Assembly: GCA_900466475.1 (NCBI GenBank)
Contig: UBMI01000002.1
Span: 248,001-312,000 of the forward strand
Direction: 5' to 3'
DNA length: 64,000 nucleotides
DNA from: Hyphomicrobiales bacterium
Lineage (GTDB): Bacteria > Pseudomonadota > Alphaproteobacteria > Rhizobiales > Rhizobiaceae
The notes under the pieces were generated by a model. It was not told the origin of the DNA. It saw nothing but the letters and a program-made list of their open reading frames with translations, and did no database searches. This document shows, piece by piece, positions 42,023-50,649 of this stretch. The position numbers and the translations under genes were made by a program. How positions within the stretch are numbered: the stretch's first letter is position 1; the number at the start of each line of letters is the position of its first letter.

Positions 42023-45000
42023 TTACTTCTTCATCTGCTCCTTGAGAGCTGCAAGCTTGGCGAAGGGTGAATCCGGATCGATCGGCTTCTCCTTGCGCGG
42101 CGGCTTGGCTTCGAAGCGCAGCGGCTGCGAATTGCCGCGATTGTTGTTACGGTCATTGCGATCACCGCGATCCTTGCGGTCACCACGGTCCTGGCGATCG
42201 CCGCGCTGCTCGTTGCGGTCATTACGCGCGTTCTGAGGCCTGCCCCCATCACGATTGCCGCCGTCCCGGTTGCCGTCGCGATTGCCGCCATCCCGGTTGC
42301 GATTTTGATTGCGATTGCCGTCCCGGCCCTCGCCGCCTTCACCACCTTGACGGCGATTGTTGCGCTCACCGCGGTCCTGACCCTGGCCTTGGCCCTGGCT
42401 CTGTCCGCCACGGCGATCGCCGTGGCCGCGGGCCTGCCGCGGGTTCTCGTTGCGGCCACCGAGGCGCCACAGGAGAACCGGCTTCGGTTCTGCAGCCTCG
42501 GTCTCGCCGGCTTCTGCCGAACCTTCGGCGACAGCAGGCGTTTCCGCGGCCACAGGTGCAGCTTCGACGACCGGCGTTTCTTCCGAAGCGCCGTCTGCGT
42601 CGTCATGGTCGGCCTTTTCAGCCGTTTCTTCTGCCGCGGGTTCCGCCGTCGCCGCCGGAGCAGATGATGCATCCTGTGTTGCAAGGAACGCGGCCGCTTC
42701 CTCAGCCTTCACGGCATCGGCGCGGTAGCCGAGACCCTTCAGGATCTCTTCCATATCTTCCAGCGTCGCGCCGAGAATAGACAACATCGCCGTCGTCGTC
42801 GTGAAGCGGCGACCGTCATATGCGCCTTCCGGGCGCGTGCCCTGACCCGGCTTCCATTGCAGGAGCGGACGGATGAGGTCGGCCAGACGCTCGAGAATAT
42901 CGATGCGCACGGCGCGCTTGCCGAGGAAACGGAAGCCCGCCAGTTTGTAGAACATGCGCTCGAAGCTCGGATCCGTGACCACTGAGGTGCGGCCGGCAGC
43001 GAGCACCGGAATGAGGTCGCCATAACCTGCCTTGTCGAGGCCATCGTTCTTCAGCGCCCAAAGCAGGGTGATGAGCTCTGCCGGTGCCGGCTTCAGAAGC
43101 GCCGGCACGAAGATATGATAAGCGCCGAAGCGGATACCATACCGACGCATGGAGGCGCGCGCATCCTGATCCAGAGACTTCACTTCTTCCGTCACGTCGC
43201 GGCGGAAGAGCACGCCGAGATTCTCGACGAGCTGGAAGGCAAGCCCCTTGGCAAGGCCCTGCAGGTCTTCGGCACGCGACAGATCGTCGAGCGGCTTCAG
43301 GACCGTGCTGATATGATGATTGACGAAACGTTCGATACGGGCGGCGACATGGTCGCGCGCGTTGCCCGTAAGCTGGTCGTCGGCAAGCAGGATGACGCGC
43401 GGACGCATCACATGGTCGCTGCCCGAAAGACGGCCAACGGGATCGCCGAGCCAACGCACGAGTCCATCCGAGCCGATCGCCAGATCGGCATTGCCTGCGG
43501 CATGCAGGCGCGCGGCGCGAGCTTCGAATTCGAGCCCAAGCGCCTTTTGCGACGCAGCCTGAACCGCCTTGGCGTCCGGCCCGTCCGTTCCACCGACAGG
43601 CGTAAAGCGGAACCCGGTCAACTGCCCCACATGATGTCCTTCAACAAAGACATCGCCATTCACACTGATTTCAGCTTCCAGCATCGCATTCTCTCTCAGG
43701 CGCTTCATGAGCACAGATGTCCTGCGATCAACAAAGCGTTTCGTCAACCTTTCATGTAACGCATCGGACAATCGATCTTCGATTTCCCGCGTCTTTTCCT
43801 GCCAGTGTGTCGGATCGGCAAGCCAGCCGGGCCGATTCGATACATAGGTCCAGGTTCTTATCTGCGCGATTCGCGCCGAAAGCGTGTCAATTTCTCCATC
43901 TGTCCGATCCGAACGGTGAACTTGTTCGGCGAGAAACTGCTCATTCACCGTGCCATAGCGCACCAGATCGGAAAAGAGGGTAGAAATAAGATCGGCATGT
44001 TGCGCAGGCGTTATGCGCCGATAGTCCGGCAAAGCGCAAGCCTCCCAGAGCTTTTCGACCCGCGCAGGCGTATTGGCGAGGTCGACGATTTCCGGATAAC
44101 GCGACAAATGTTCAAGCGCCTGTTGGTCGACAGCGGGCAACGCCCGCGTCAGGCCCGGCACGCGGGGACCGGTCTCAAGGCTTGCCCGCAGGGATTGTAT
44201 CGTCGAGAAATCGAGATCCTTGGTCCGCCACTGCAGAACCTTGACGTTGTCAAACTCGTGGCCCTCGATGCGCTGCACGAGCTCCTCGTCGAAGGGTGAA
44301 ACCTGGCCGGTAACACCAAAGGTTCCATCACGCACATGGCGACCGGCTCGGCCGGCGATCTGGCCGAGTTCGCCTGGATTGAGATTACGGAACTGATAGC
44401 CGTCGAACTTCCGGTCCTGCGCGAAGGCCACATGATCGACATCGAGATTGAGGCCCATGCCGATCGCATCGGTCGCAACGAGATATTCGACGTCGCCCGC
44501 CTGATAAAGCGCTACCTGGGCATTGCGGGTGCGCGGGCTCAGCGCTCCGAGCACGACGGCCGCACCGCCGCGCTGGCGCCGGATCAATTCCGCGATCGCA
44601 TAAACTTCATCAGCCGAGAAGGCGACGATCGCCGAACGCTGCGGCAACCGAGTAATCTTCTTCTGCCCGGCATAGAGAAGATGAGAAAGCCGCGGCCGCT
44701 CCGTGACCGTAATTCCCGGCAGGAGCTGCTGCAGGATCGGCCGCATGGTGCCGGCGCCCAATAGAAGCGTCTCCTCGCGGCCGCGCAGATGCAGGATCCG
44801 GTCCGTAAAGATGTGACCGCGCTCGAGATCGCCCGCAAGCTGCACTTCGTCGATGGCGACGAAGGCAGCCTTGGTTTCCCGCGGCATCGCCTCGACTGTA
44901 CAAACGGAGAAACGCGCGTTCGGCGGCGAGATCTTTTCTTCGCCGGTCACCAGCGCCACGTTCTGGGCGCCGACCTTTTCGACCACGCGCGTATAGACCT

Positions 45001-45154
45001 CACGCGCCAGCAATCGGAGCGGCAGGCCGATCACACCAGTGCCATGCGCCACCATGCGTTCGATTGCATAATGGGTCTTGCCGGTATTGGTCGGTCCGAG
45101 CACCGCGGTCACACCGCGCCCGCTCAGTATCATCGGCTGCGAAGTCAGGGTCAT
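42023..45154 (-). CDS. SUV3-like ATP-dependent RNA helicase with RG-rich disordered tail
   Basis: This 1,043-residue helicase resembles mitochondrial SUPV3L1/SUV3. The N-terminus has Walker A GPTNTGKTHYAIE and the DEVQ box (AIDEVQLAGDLERGH) in place of DEAD. It also has GAGTMRP and the second RecA domain (VATDAIGMGLNLDVDHVAF, GQIAGRAGR). A long central helical region follows. The last 200 residues are disordered: first Ala/Glu/Pro-rich and acidic, then Arg/Gly/Asn/Asp-rich with NRDGG repeats, then a basic end. SUV3 unwinds RNA for exoribonucleases, so a degradosome-like role is plausible. The ATG at 45154 is used; the upstream TTG lacks support. It is co-transcribed with the Hsp15-like gene. 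Confidence 0.88.
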   Translation of the reverse strand: MTLTSQPMILSGRGVTAVLGPTNTGKTHYAIERMVAHGTGVIGLPLRLLAREVYTRVVEKVGAQNVALVTGEEKISPPNARFSVCTVEAMPRETKAAFVAIDEVQLAGDLERGHIFTDRILHLRGREETLLLGAGTMRPILQQLLPGITVTERPRLSHLLYAGQKKITRLPQRSAIVAFSADEVYAIAELIRRQRGGAAVVLGALSPRTRNAQVALYQAGDVEYLVATDAIGMGLNLDVDHVAFAQDRKFDGYQFRNLNPGELGQIAGRAGRHVRDGTFGVTGQVSPFDEELVQRIEGHEFDNVKVLQWRTKDLDFSTIQSLRASLETGPRVPGLTRALPAVDQQALEHLSRYPEIVDLANTPARVEKLWEACALPDYRRITPAQHADLISTLFSDLVRYGTVNEQFLAEQVHRSDRTDGEIDTLSARIAQIRTWTYVSNRPGWLADPTHWQEKTREIEDRLSDALHERLTKRFVDRRTSVLMKRLRENAMLEAEISVNGDVFVEGHHVGQLTGFRFTPVGGTDGPDAKAVQAASQKALGLEFEARAARLHAAGNADLAIGSDGLVRWLGDPVGRLSGSDHVMRPRVILLADDQLTGNARDHVAARIERFVNHHISTVLKPLDDLSRAEDLQGLAKGLAFQLVENLGVLFRRDVTEEVKSLDQDARASMRRYGIRFGAYHIFVPALLKPAPAELITLLWALKNDGLDKAGYGDLIPVLAAGRTSVVTDPSFERMFYKLAGFRFLGKRAVRIDILERLADLIRPLLQWKPGQGTRPEGAYDGRRFTTTTAMLSILGATLEDMEEILKGLGYRADAVKAEEAAAFLATQDASSAPAATAEPAAEETAEKADHDDADGASEETPVVEAAPVAAETPAVAEGSAEAGETEAAEPKPVLLWRLGGRNENPRQARGHGDRRGGQSQGQGQGQDRGERNNRRQGGEGGEGRDGNRNQNRNRDGGNRDGNRDGGNRDGGRPQNARNDRNEQRGDRQDRGDRKDRGDRNDRNNNRGNSQPLRFEAKPPRKEKPIDPDSPFAKLAALKEQMKK
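42118..42425 (-). repeat. Low-complexity repeats encoding the RG/NRD tail
   Basis: Within the helicase gene, degenerate 6-15 bp units encode GQGQGQ, NRNQNRNRDGG, NRDGG/NRDG copies and DRGDRKDRGDRNDRN. They form a roughly 100-residue Arg/Gly/Asn/Asp-rich block. Such repeats are prone to length change between strains. Confidence 0.8.
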
Positions 45155-45328
45155 GGTCCATGCAAGTGAGGCGATAGCGCCCAGGGTCAAGTCGGAGCTT
45201 CGGATGAGGCAAAGAACACATGGACAGCCAAAGCTCCAAACGCAAGGGCGGATTTGAAATAGACTTTGGATTGAGCACAGAAGTCACAGCCCGCTAAGTC
45301 CTTGATTTAAGATTCGGAACAGCTTGAG

Positions 45329-45381
45329 AACGAATCGGAGACGAATCGCTGACTCCGGCTGATTCAGCTTTTGTTCACGGC
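45329..45381. repeat. Intergenic element, copy A
   Basis: Two ACGAATCG octamers 11 bp apart (45330 and 45341) are followed 40 bp after the element start by TTTTGTTCACGGC (45369-45381). The same order and spacing occur in copies B and C. Confidence 0.6.
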
Positions 45382-45447
45382 TAAGTATTGATTTTGAATC
45401 GCTTTTTTACACTAGATACTGAATCTGCAGCATTACCTGAGAACTGG

Positions 45448-45465
45448 TAACGGCAGCTGCCGTTA
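45448..45465. repeat. Perfect 18-bp palindrome
   Basis: TAACGGCAGCTGCCGTTA is identical to its reverse complement. It lies between element copies A and B and may be a protein-binding site. No T-run follows, so it is not a terminator. Confidence 0.5.
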
Positions 45466-45523
45466 ACGCTTGTTGCCGAATCGTAAAAGCGCAAAGGTCA
45501 AGCCTGAAATTAACGCTTCGACC

Positions 45524-45584
45524 AAAGCCGGAACGAACGGGAGACGAATCGCTAAAGTCGAGGCTTTCCCTTTTCGTTCACGGC
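45524..45584. repeat. Intergenic element, copy B
   Basis: AAAGCCGGAACGAA leads into ACGAACGG and ACGAATCG, 11 bp apart (45533 and 45544). TTTTCGTTCACGGC follows at 45571-45584, 39 bp from the element start. The AAAGCCGG lead-in is shared with copy C. Confidence 0.6.
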
Positions 45585-45742
45585 GAGATCTTGTGCGCAT
45601 TTTCGCACCGATCCCAAGATACGGATTCCGGATTTGCTGTGGCCACTCCGGACCGCCGGAAGCCATTAATCTTTTACATGCCAAATTTACGGAGCATTAA
45701 ACCGGCCGGTGCCAACGATCCGGTAAAAGGTCATGCCCGATC

Positions 45743-45803
45743 AAAGCCGGAACGAATCGCTGACGAATCGGAGACATCTCCATTTTCCCGCTTTGTTCAC
45801 CGC
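45743..45803. repeat. Intergenic element, copy C
   Basis: AAAGCCGGAACGAA leads into two ACGAATCG octamers 11 bp apart (45752 and 45763). GCTTTGTTCACCGC follows at 45790-45803, again 39 bp from the start. A strongly AT-rich segment follows, as would suit a promoter. Confidence 0.6.
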
Positions 45804-46013
45804 AACATATTGTATTAAAAGATATTTTTAACCATACTTGGAAAATGTCCGACGGCATTTCGCCGACTTGCTTTCCACGAAACCGGCTAAAGTCGGCTTT
45901 CGTTGCAACAGCTGATAACGCCGCCGTGATATTCTGAGAGCTTAGCCGGGAACAAAATTCGCCGATGTGGGTTTCTAGTCCAGTCGAAATGAGGATGAGG
46001 CAGGACAAATACC

Positions 46014-46169
46014 ATGCTTGGCACGATACTTCTTATTATCCTTATACTGTTATTGGTCGGCGCCTTGCCGAATTGGGGTTATAGCCGCGGATGGGGCTAT
46101 GGACCTTCAGGTGGTTTGGGGTTAGTTCTCGTCATCATTATCATTCTTGTGCTGATGGGCCGAATTTAA
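46014..46169 (+). CDS. DUF3309 small membrane protein
   Basis: A 51-residue frame reads MLGTILLIILILLLVGALPNW, then a glycine/tyrosine-rich turn (GYSRGWGYGPSGG) and a second hydrophobic segment (LVLVIIIILVLMGRI). This two-helix pattern with the central PxWGYSxxWGYxPSG is that of DUF3309 proteins, common in Alphaproteobacteria. It probably sits in the inner membrane. Function unknown. It lies 26 bp upstream of a small lipoprotein gene on the same strand. Confidence 0.85.
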   Translation: MLGTILLIILILLLVGALPNWGYSRGWGYGPSGGLGLVLVIIIILVLMGRI

Positions 46170-46195
46170 AGGCCGATAACCTGGGGAGTTTAGAC

Positions 46196-46450
46196 ATGAA
46201 GAAGATCATCCTTAGCTGCGCTCTCATTGGCGCTCTCGCATCCTGCACCCCGACGGAGCAGGGCACGGCGATTGGCGCCGGCACGGGCGCAATCATCGGT
46301 GGCGCTGTCACCAACAGCTGGGGTGGCGCGGCAGTTGGCGCAGTCGCCGGCGGTCTGACAGGCGCGCTGATCGGCCATTCGGTCGAACGTCAGGGTTACT
46401 GCATCTATCGCGACCGTTACGGTCGCCGCTACGAAGCGCGTTGCCGCTGA
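46196..46450 (+). CDS. Small glycine-zipper lipoprotein
   Basis: This 84-residue protein starts at 46196 (GGGGAG eight bases upstream). A signal peptide ends in the lipobox LASC (Cys17). The mature part has a glycine-zipper stretch (AIGAGTGAIIGGAVTN, GGAAVGAVAGGLTGALIG) as in 17-kDa surface-antigen or YMGG-type lipoproteins, and ends in a short basic tail with two cysteines. It is probably anchored in the outer membrane. Function unknown. A terminator follows 27 bp after the stop. Confidence 0.85.
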   Translation: MKKIILSCALIGALASCTPTEQGTAIGAGTGAIIGGAVTNSWGGAAVGAVAGGLTGALIGHSVERQGYCIYRDRYGRRYEARCR

Positions 46451-46477
46451 TCGATCCTGGCCCATCGGAAATTTTGG

Positions 46478-46505
46478 ACGGGCGCTTCGGCGCCCGTTTT
46501 TGTTG
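46478..46505 (+). terminator. Rho-independent terminator after the lipoprotein gene
   Basis: ACGGGCGC pairs with GCGCCCGT around a short loop and is followed by TTTTTGTT. Confidence 0.9.
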
Positions 46506-46642
46506 CCCGCTATTGTCGTCAACGCGGCGTTGACAATCGGTCGCTGAAGTCAAATCTACCGCCTTGGCAGACGTGAGCCCATATTCCTTTCAAGATCGCA
46601 GGCAAAGCACGCGCCGCCCGCGAATGGAAAGGAGCGCTTACC

Positions 46643-46789
46643 ATGGCCCAGATTTTCTTGAATTCCGCCGTCGCCATCCTGCTCGCCTCAGCCGTCCTGA
46701 CGACGGCAATCGCCGCTCTCCGCAGCCACGACCGCGCCGTTCAGCAAGTGCCCGTCAGAGCCAATAAACGGCGCAATCCAAACGCCTGA
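46643..46789 (+). CDS. Small membrane protein of 48 residues
   Basis: AGGAG eight bases upstream of the ATG at 46643 opens a 48-residue frame. It has one hydrophobic helix (FLNSAVAILLASAVLTTAIAAL in two parts) and a basic C-terminal tail with many Arg, Lys and Asn. One pass through the inner membrane with the tail in the cytoplasm is the likely form. No family recognised. It stands in a series of four short genes on the plus strand. Confidence 0.6.
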   Translation: MAQIFLNSAVAILLASAVLTTAIAALRSHDRAVQQVPVRANKRRNPNA

Positions 46790-46856
46790 CAGCATCAACG
46801 AAACCGAAGCCGCGGACGGCAACTACCCGAGCGCTCGTCCGCGGGGAGACATCACC

Positions 46857-46982
46857 ATGAACAGGATCATCGCGATCGCCGCCCTCATCACCATTTTGCT
46901 TGCCGCCTATGGCGCATCTGCCGGCCCCTATGACGGAACCGGCAGCTTCCCCAGCAACTACGCTCACAGCCACAAGAAATAA
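46857..46982 (+). CDS. Small secreted peptide of 41 residues
   Basis: GGGGAG eight bases before the ATG at 46857 supports this frame. A signal peptide (MNRIIAIAALITILLAAYGA, cut near ASA) precedes a mature peptide of about 18 residues rich in Gly, Ser, Tyr and His (GPYDGTGSFPSNYAHSHKK). Function unknown. Its stop is adjacent to the phaB stop on the opposite strand. Confidence 0.6.
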   Translation: MNRIIAIAALITILLAAYGASAGPYDGTGSFPSNYAHSHKK

Positions 46983-46983
46983 T

Positions 46984-47709
46984 TCAGGCGAAGAACTGAC
47001 CGCCATTGGCAGTCAAAGTGGAACCGGTAATGAACCCGGCATCGTCGGAAACGAGGAAGGTCACGCAGCGCGCGATCTCCTCGGGTTCGCCGAGGCGCCC
47101 GACCGGAATTTGCGGAATAATCTTCTCGTTCAGTACCTTTTCGGGCACCGCAAGCACCATCTCCGTCCCGATATAGCCGGGGCAAATGGCATTGACGGTG
47201 ATATTCTTGACCGCCCCTTCCTGGGCAAGTGCCTTGGTAAATCCGAGGTCGCCCGCTTTCGCAGCAGAATAGTTCACCTGCCCCATCTGGCCCTTCTGGC
47301 CGTTGATGGAGGAGATATTGACGATGCGGCCGAAGCTGCGGTCACGCATGCCGCTCCAGACATGGTGCGTCATGTTGAAGAGGCCGGTGAGGTTGGTATT
47401 GATCACCTCGTGCCATTGCTGGGCCGTCATCTTGTGAAACATAGCATCACGAGTGATGCCGGCATTGTTGACGAGGATTTCGACCGGGCCGAGATCGGCC
47501 TGGACCTTTGCAATGCCTTCGCCGCAAGCAACATAGTCTGAGACGTCCCACTTGAAGACGGGTACGCCGGTAACGCCATGAAATGCTTTGGCCTTTTCAT
47601 CATTGCCGGCATAGTTGGCAGCAACCTTGTAGCCGGCATTCTTTAGAGCCATCGAAATCGCCGCGCCAATGCCGCGCGTACCCCCAGTGACCAAAGCCAC
47701 TCTGCTCAT
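46984..47709 (-). CDS. phaB: Acetoacetyl-CoA reductase (NADPH)
   Basis: PhaB reduces acetoacetyl-CoA to (R)-3-hydroxybutyryl-CoA for polyhydroxybutyrate synthesis. The 241-residue short-chain dehydrogenase has the nucleotide motif TGGTRGIGAAI, NNAG, and the catalytic Ser/Tyr/Lys in NISSINGQKGQMGQVNYSAAK. It lies 65 bp downstream of phaA on the same strand, and phaR is divergent from phaA, the standard rhizobial locus. The polymerase gene phaC is not in the window. Confidence 0.95.
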   Translation of the reverse strand: MSRVALVTGGTRGIGAAISMALKNAGYKVAANYAGNDEKAKAFHGVTGVPVFKWDVSDYVACGEGIAKVQADLGPVEILVNNAGITRDAMFHKMTAQQWHEVINTNLTGLFNMTHHVWSGMRDRSFGRIVNISSINGQKGQMGQVNYSAAKAGDLGFTKALAQEGAVKNITVNAICPGYIGTEMVLAVPEKVLNEKIIPQIPVGRLGEPEEIARCVTFLVSDDAGFITGSTLTANGGQFFA

Positions 47710-47774
47710 GCTTCGCTCCCTCTTGTTGTCAACTCGCCCTCAGTCGCACTCGATGAACATACATCGTGTGCTAT

Positions 47775-48956
47775 TTACATCGCTTCGAAGCACATGGCGA
47801 CGCCCATGCCGCCGCCGATGCACAATGTGGCAAGGCCTTTCTTGGCGCCGCGGCGCTTCATCTCGAAGAGCAGTGTGTTGAGAACGCGGGCACCCGAAGC
47901 ACCGATCGGATGACCGATCGCGATCGCACCGCCATTGACGTTGACGATATCAGGATCCCATCCGAGATCCTTGTTCACGGCACAGGCCTGGGCCGCAAAG
48001 GCCTCATTGGCCTCGACAAGGTCGAGGTCGGCGACAGACCAGCCGGCCTTTTCCAGCGCCTTGCGGGAAGCAGGGATTGGGCCAGTGCCCATGACCTGGG
48101 GATCGACACCTGCTGTTGCCCAGGAAACGATGCGGGCGAGCGGCTGGATGCCGCGTCGCGACGCTTCCGCTTCGCTCATCAGGACGGCTGCAGCAGCGCC
48201 GTCGTTGAGGCCGGAGGCATTTGCCGCGGTCACCGTGCCGTCCTTGTCGAACGCCGGCCGCAGCTTCGTCATCGCCTCCAGCGTCGCGCCGTGGCGGATA
48301 TATTCGTCGGCATCAACGGTTACGTCACCCTTGCGGCCCTGGATGATGAAGGGGACGATTTCGTCCTTGAAGCGGCCAGCCTTCTGCGCGGCTTCGGCCT
48401 TGTTCTGCGAGCTGACGGCGAATTGGTCCTGGTCGTCACGCGAAAGCTGCCACTGGCGTGCGATATTTTCGGCGGTAACGCCCATGTGATAGCCGTAAAA
48501 GGCGTCGGTCAGACCATCCTTGATCATGGTGTCGATCATCTTCATGTCGCCCATCTTCACGCCGCCGCGCAAATGCGCCGCATGCGGCGCCATCGACATG
48601 GATTCCTGACCGCCGGCGACGATGATCTTCGCATCACCGAGCGCAATCTGCTGCATGCCGAGGGCAACGGCACGCAGGCCGGAACCGCAGAGCTGGTTGA
48701 CGCTCCAGGCCGTCGCCTCCTTGGGAACGCCGGCCTTCATTGCTGCCTGACGAGCGGGGTTCTGGCCTTCGCCGGCCTGCAGTACTTGGCCAAGGATGAC
48801 TTCGTCCACATCTTCAGGGGAAACACCTGCCCGCTCGAGCGCGCCCTTGACGGCGGCTGCGCCGAGCTCGTGAGCGGGAATTGTGCCGAAAGCACCGTTG
48901 AAGGAACCGACAGCGGTGCGCGCTGCAGAGGCGATGACGACGGATGAACTGCTCAT
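47775..48956 (-). CDS. phaA: Acetyl-CoA acetyltransferase (beta-ketothiolase)
   Basis: PhaA condenses two acetyl-CoA to acetoacetyl-CoA. The 393-residue thiolase has the nucleophile Cys90 in [13 protein letters not shown], the NEAFAAQ motif, and the C-terminal [12 protein letters not shown] histidine and [11 protein letters not shown] cysteine. The ATG at 48956 matches the family start; the longer frame is rejected. It is the first gene of phaAB, 233 bp from divergent phaR. Confidence 0.95.
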   Translation of the reverse strand: MSSSSVVIASAARTAVGSFNGAFGTIPAHELGAAAVKGALERAGVSPEDVDEVILGQVLQAGEGQNPARQAAMKAGVPKEATAWSVNQLCGSGLRAVALGMQQIALGDAKIIVAGGQESMSMAPHAAHLRGGVKMGDMKMIDTMIKDGLTDAFYGYHMGVTAENIARQWQLSRDDQDQFAVSSQNKAEAAQKAGRFKDEIVPFIIQGRKGDVTVDADEYIRHGATLEAMTKLRPAFDKDGTVTAANASGLNDGAAAAVLMSEAEASRRGIQPLARIVSWATAGVDPQVMGTGPIPASRKALEKAGWSVADLDLVEANEAFAAQACAVNKDLGWDPDIVNVNGGAIAIGHPIGASGARVLNTLLFEMKRRGAKKGLATLCIGGGMGVAMCFEAM

Positions 48957-49189
48957 GGGGTGGTTTCCTCGTTTCTCGTCACACATATAAGTGGAAACTG
49001 ACAAAGCTGCAGGCGCAAGTCAAATGCCAACACCGTTCCACCTTTTGCTGCAGCGCCCTCGAATGGATTTATCCGTACAGGGAAAGGGCTTGCCGCATCG
49101 CACAAAGAGATTGTCACCGCCCTTCTTTTGCGTCTACAGTCTCTGGCGGGGGAGTATCCATACAATCAGACGGGGTTTGGGAGACTGAT

Positions 49190-49762
49190 ATGGCGAAGAC
49201 TGAGGGTCAGATCGTAATCAAGAAATATGCCAATCGCCGCCTCTACAATACGGGCACCAGCACCTATGTGACGCTGGAAGACCTGGCGGAGATGGTGAAG
49301 AAGGGGGAGGATTTTGTCGTTCAGGACGCCAAAAGCGGTGACGACATCACGCATTCGGTATTGACCCAGATTATTTTCGAGCAGGAATCGAAGACCGGCA
49401 ACACGCTGCTTCCGATCTCTTTCCTGCGTCAGCTGATCACCTATTATGGCGACCAGATGCAGATGGTCGTACCGAGCTTCCTCGAACATTCCATGCGCGC
49501 CTTCACGGAGCAGCAGTCACAGATCCGCGAGCAGGTGAACCGCGCCTTTGGCGAAACACCGCTCGGCAAGAACCTGCAGCTTCCCATGCAGATGGTCGAA
49601 GATCAGGTCCGCCGGAATACCGAGATGTTTCAGCAGGCCATGCAGATGTTCTCGCCCTTCATGACGCCACCGCCCAAGGAAACCCGCAAGGCGGAAGCCA
49701 AGGACATCGATGAGCTGAAGGAACAGCTTCGCGCGCTGCAGAACAAGCTCGACAGTCTATAG
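49190..49762 (+). CDS. phaR: Polyhydroxyalkanoate synthesis regulator PhaR (AniA)
   Basis: This 190-residue regulator has the N-terminal PHB/PHA accumulation DNA-binding domain (IVIKKYANRRLYNTGTSTYVTLEDL) and a second domain (FLRQLITYYGDQMQMVVPSFLE), with a C-terminal coiled coil (IDELKEQLRALQNKL). PhaR binds both DNA and PHB granules and represses phasin and PHA genes until polymer is present. In Sinorhizobium the homolog AniA affects carbon flow and exopolysaccharide. It is divergent from phaAB. The start at 49190 follows GGGAG. Its end overlaps the next gene by six bases, tail to tail. Confidence 0.94.
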   Translation: MAKTEGQIVIKKYANRRLYNTGTSTYVTLEDLAEMVKKGEDFVVQDAKSGDDITHSVLTQIIFEQESKTGNTLLPISFLRQLITYYGDQMQMVVPSFLEHSMRAFTEQQSQIREQVNRAFGETPLGKNLQLPMQMVEDQVRRNTEMFQQAMQMFSPFMTPPPKETRKAEAKDIDELKEQLRALQNKLDSL

Positions 49763-50164
49763 GCCGATCGAAACGTCCCGGTTGGCACTGCGGATCGATA
49801 CCGCAAAGCCGCCAATCACATCGATCAGCGCAATGGTCATCAGGATGAAGAAGACCTGGGTCGCCGCGTCCTGGACGAGGAGAAACTCGACCAGGAAGGC
49901 GATGAAGACCAACATCGACAGCATATGGTTGATGAGGTTGCCGGAACCGTTCCGGGTTGCCTTCAGGATCTCGAAGAAGAGGACGACGAGCGCTACGACG
50001 ATAAAGAGGTCGCCGAGCGCCATGCTCCAGATTGCGCCCGAAAGCATCGACAGTACGATCACGTCATGCTGGAGCGACGGAATGCCGCCACCGCCCATCA
50101 GGCCCAACATCGCCAGATTGTAAAGAATAAATGGAATAACCATCAGCGGTATTGTGTTAATCAT
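49757..50164 (-). CDS. Four-helix membrane protein of unknown function
   Basis: This 135-residue protein has four hydrophobic segments: IPLMVIPFILYNLAML, LGDLFIVVALVVLFFEI, MLSMLVFIAFLVEFLLV and QVFFILMTIALIDVIGGFAV. The intervening charge pattern suggests an inner membrane protein. No family with known function is recognised. It is convergent with phaR and overlaps its last six bases, which may let the transcripts interfere. Confidence 0.8.
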   Translation of the reverse strand: MINTIPLMVIPFILYNLAMLGLMGGGGIPSLQHDVIVLSMLSGAIWSMALGDLFIVVALVVLFFEILKATRNGSGNLINHMLSMLVFIAFLVEFLLVQDAATQVFFILMTIALIDVIGGFAVSIRSANRDVSIGL

Positions 50165-50245
50165 GCAGAAATATCTCCCCGATCTCGCGGGAATACTGCC
50201 TGATATCAGCGTCTCACTTCAAGACACCGAAGATTATAATATCTC

Positions 50246-50277
50246 GAAAAGAAAAAGGCCGGCGTTGAGCCGGCCTT
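50246..50277 (-). terminator. Rho-independent terminator of rpmF
   Basis: An 8-bp stem (50255-50262 with 50270-50277) is followed on the minus strand by TTTTTCTTTTC, 32 bp after the rpmF stop. Confidence 0.9.
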
Positions 50278-50308
50278 CAAAACTTCATCGGACAAGCCGC
50301 ATAAAGAA

Positions 50309-50494
50309 TTATGCGCTTTCCTTCGGCGTCAGAACCTGACGGCCACGGTACATACCGGTCTTCAGATCGATATGGTGCGGGCGGCGCAGTTCGCCGGAGT
50401 TCTTGTCTTCGACATAGGTCGGAGCCTTCAGTGCATCGGCCGAACGGCGCATGCCGCGCTTGGATGGGCTCGTTTTTCTCTTCGGTACAGCCAT
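50309..50494 (-). CDS. rpmF: 50S ribosomal protein L32
   Basis: This 61-residue basic protein begins [20 protein letters not shown], the L32 signature, and continues with [16 protein letters not shown]. It has no zinc-binding cysteines, as in other Rhizobiales L32 proteins. The ATG at 50494 has GGAG eight bases upstream. It has its own terminator. Confidence 0.97.
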
Positions 50495-50649
50495 TTCTCT
50501 TACTCCACTTGCGGGCAAAACATATCCACGGCCAGACTGGCGGCCGAAACGGACATGTCGCGATTTCGGAATTTTGCGCGCTTATACATGCAAGGGGCCG
50601 CCTTGACCAGTCCCCATATGTATTTTTTGCGATGCCTCTGATTGTCCGC

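Larger units (their letters stand above)
45155..46013. other. Gene-free stretch with three related elements
   Basis: This 859-bp stretch between the helicase and the DUF3309 gene has no supported coding region; open frames are short and have stop-rich, AT-richer sequence. It carries three copies of a roughly 75-bp element (listed separately), an 18-bp palindrome and the leader of the small-protein genes. I saw no tRNA or known RNA motif. Confidence 0.6.

Noticed and set aside
42118..42425. Tandem repeats as a mobile or satellite element
   Set aside because: They keep the helicase reading frame and encode a coherent Arg/Gly/Asn/Asp-rich tail, so they are part of the gene.
45329..45803. CRISPR array
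   Set aside because: Three copies with spacing over 200 bp and imperfect repeats do not fit CRISPR geometry, and no cas genes are present.
45155..46013. tRNA or known structured RNA in the gene-free stretch
   Set aside because: The repeated CGAATC resembles part of a T-loop, but no acceptor stem, anticodon arm or CCA end surrounds any copy.
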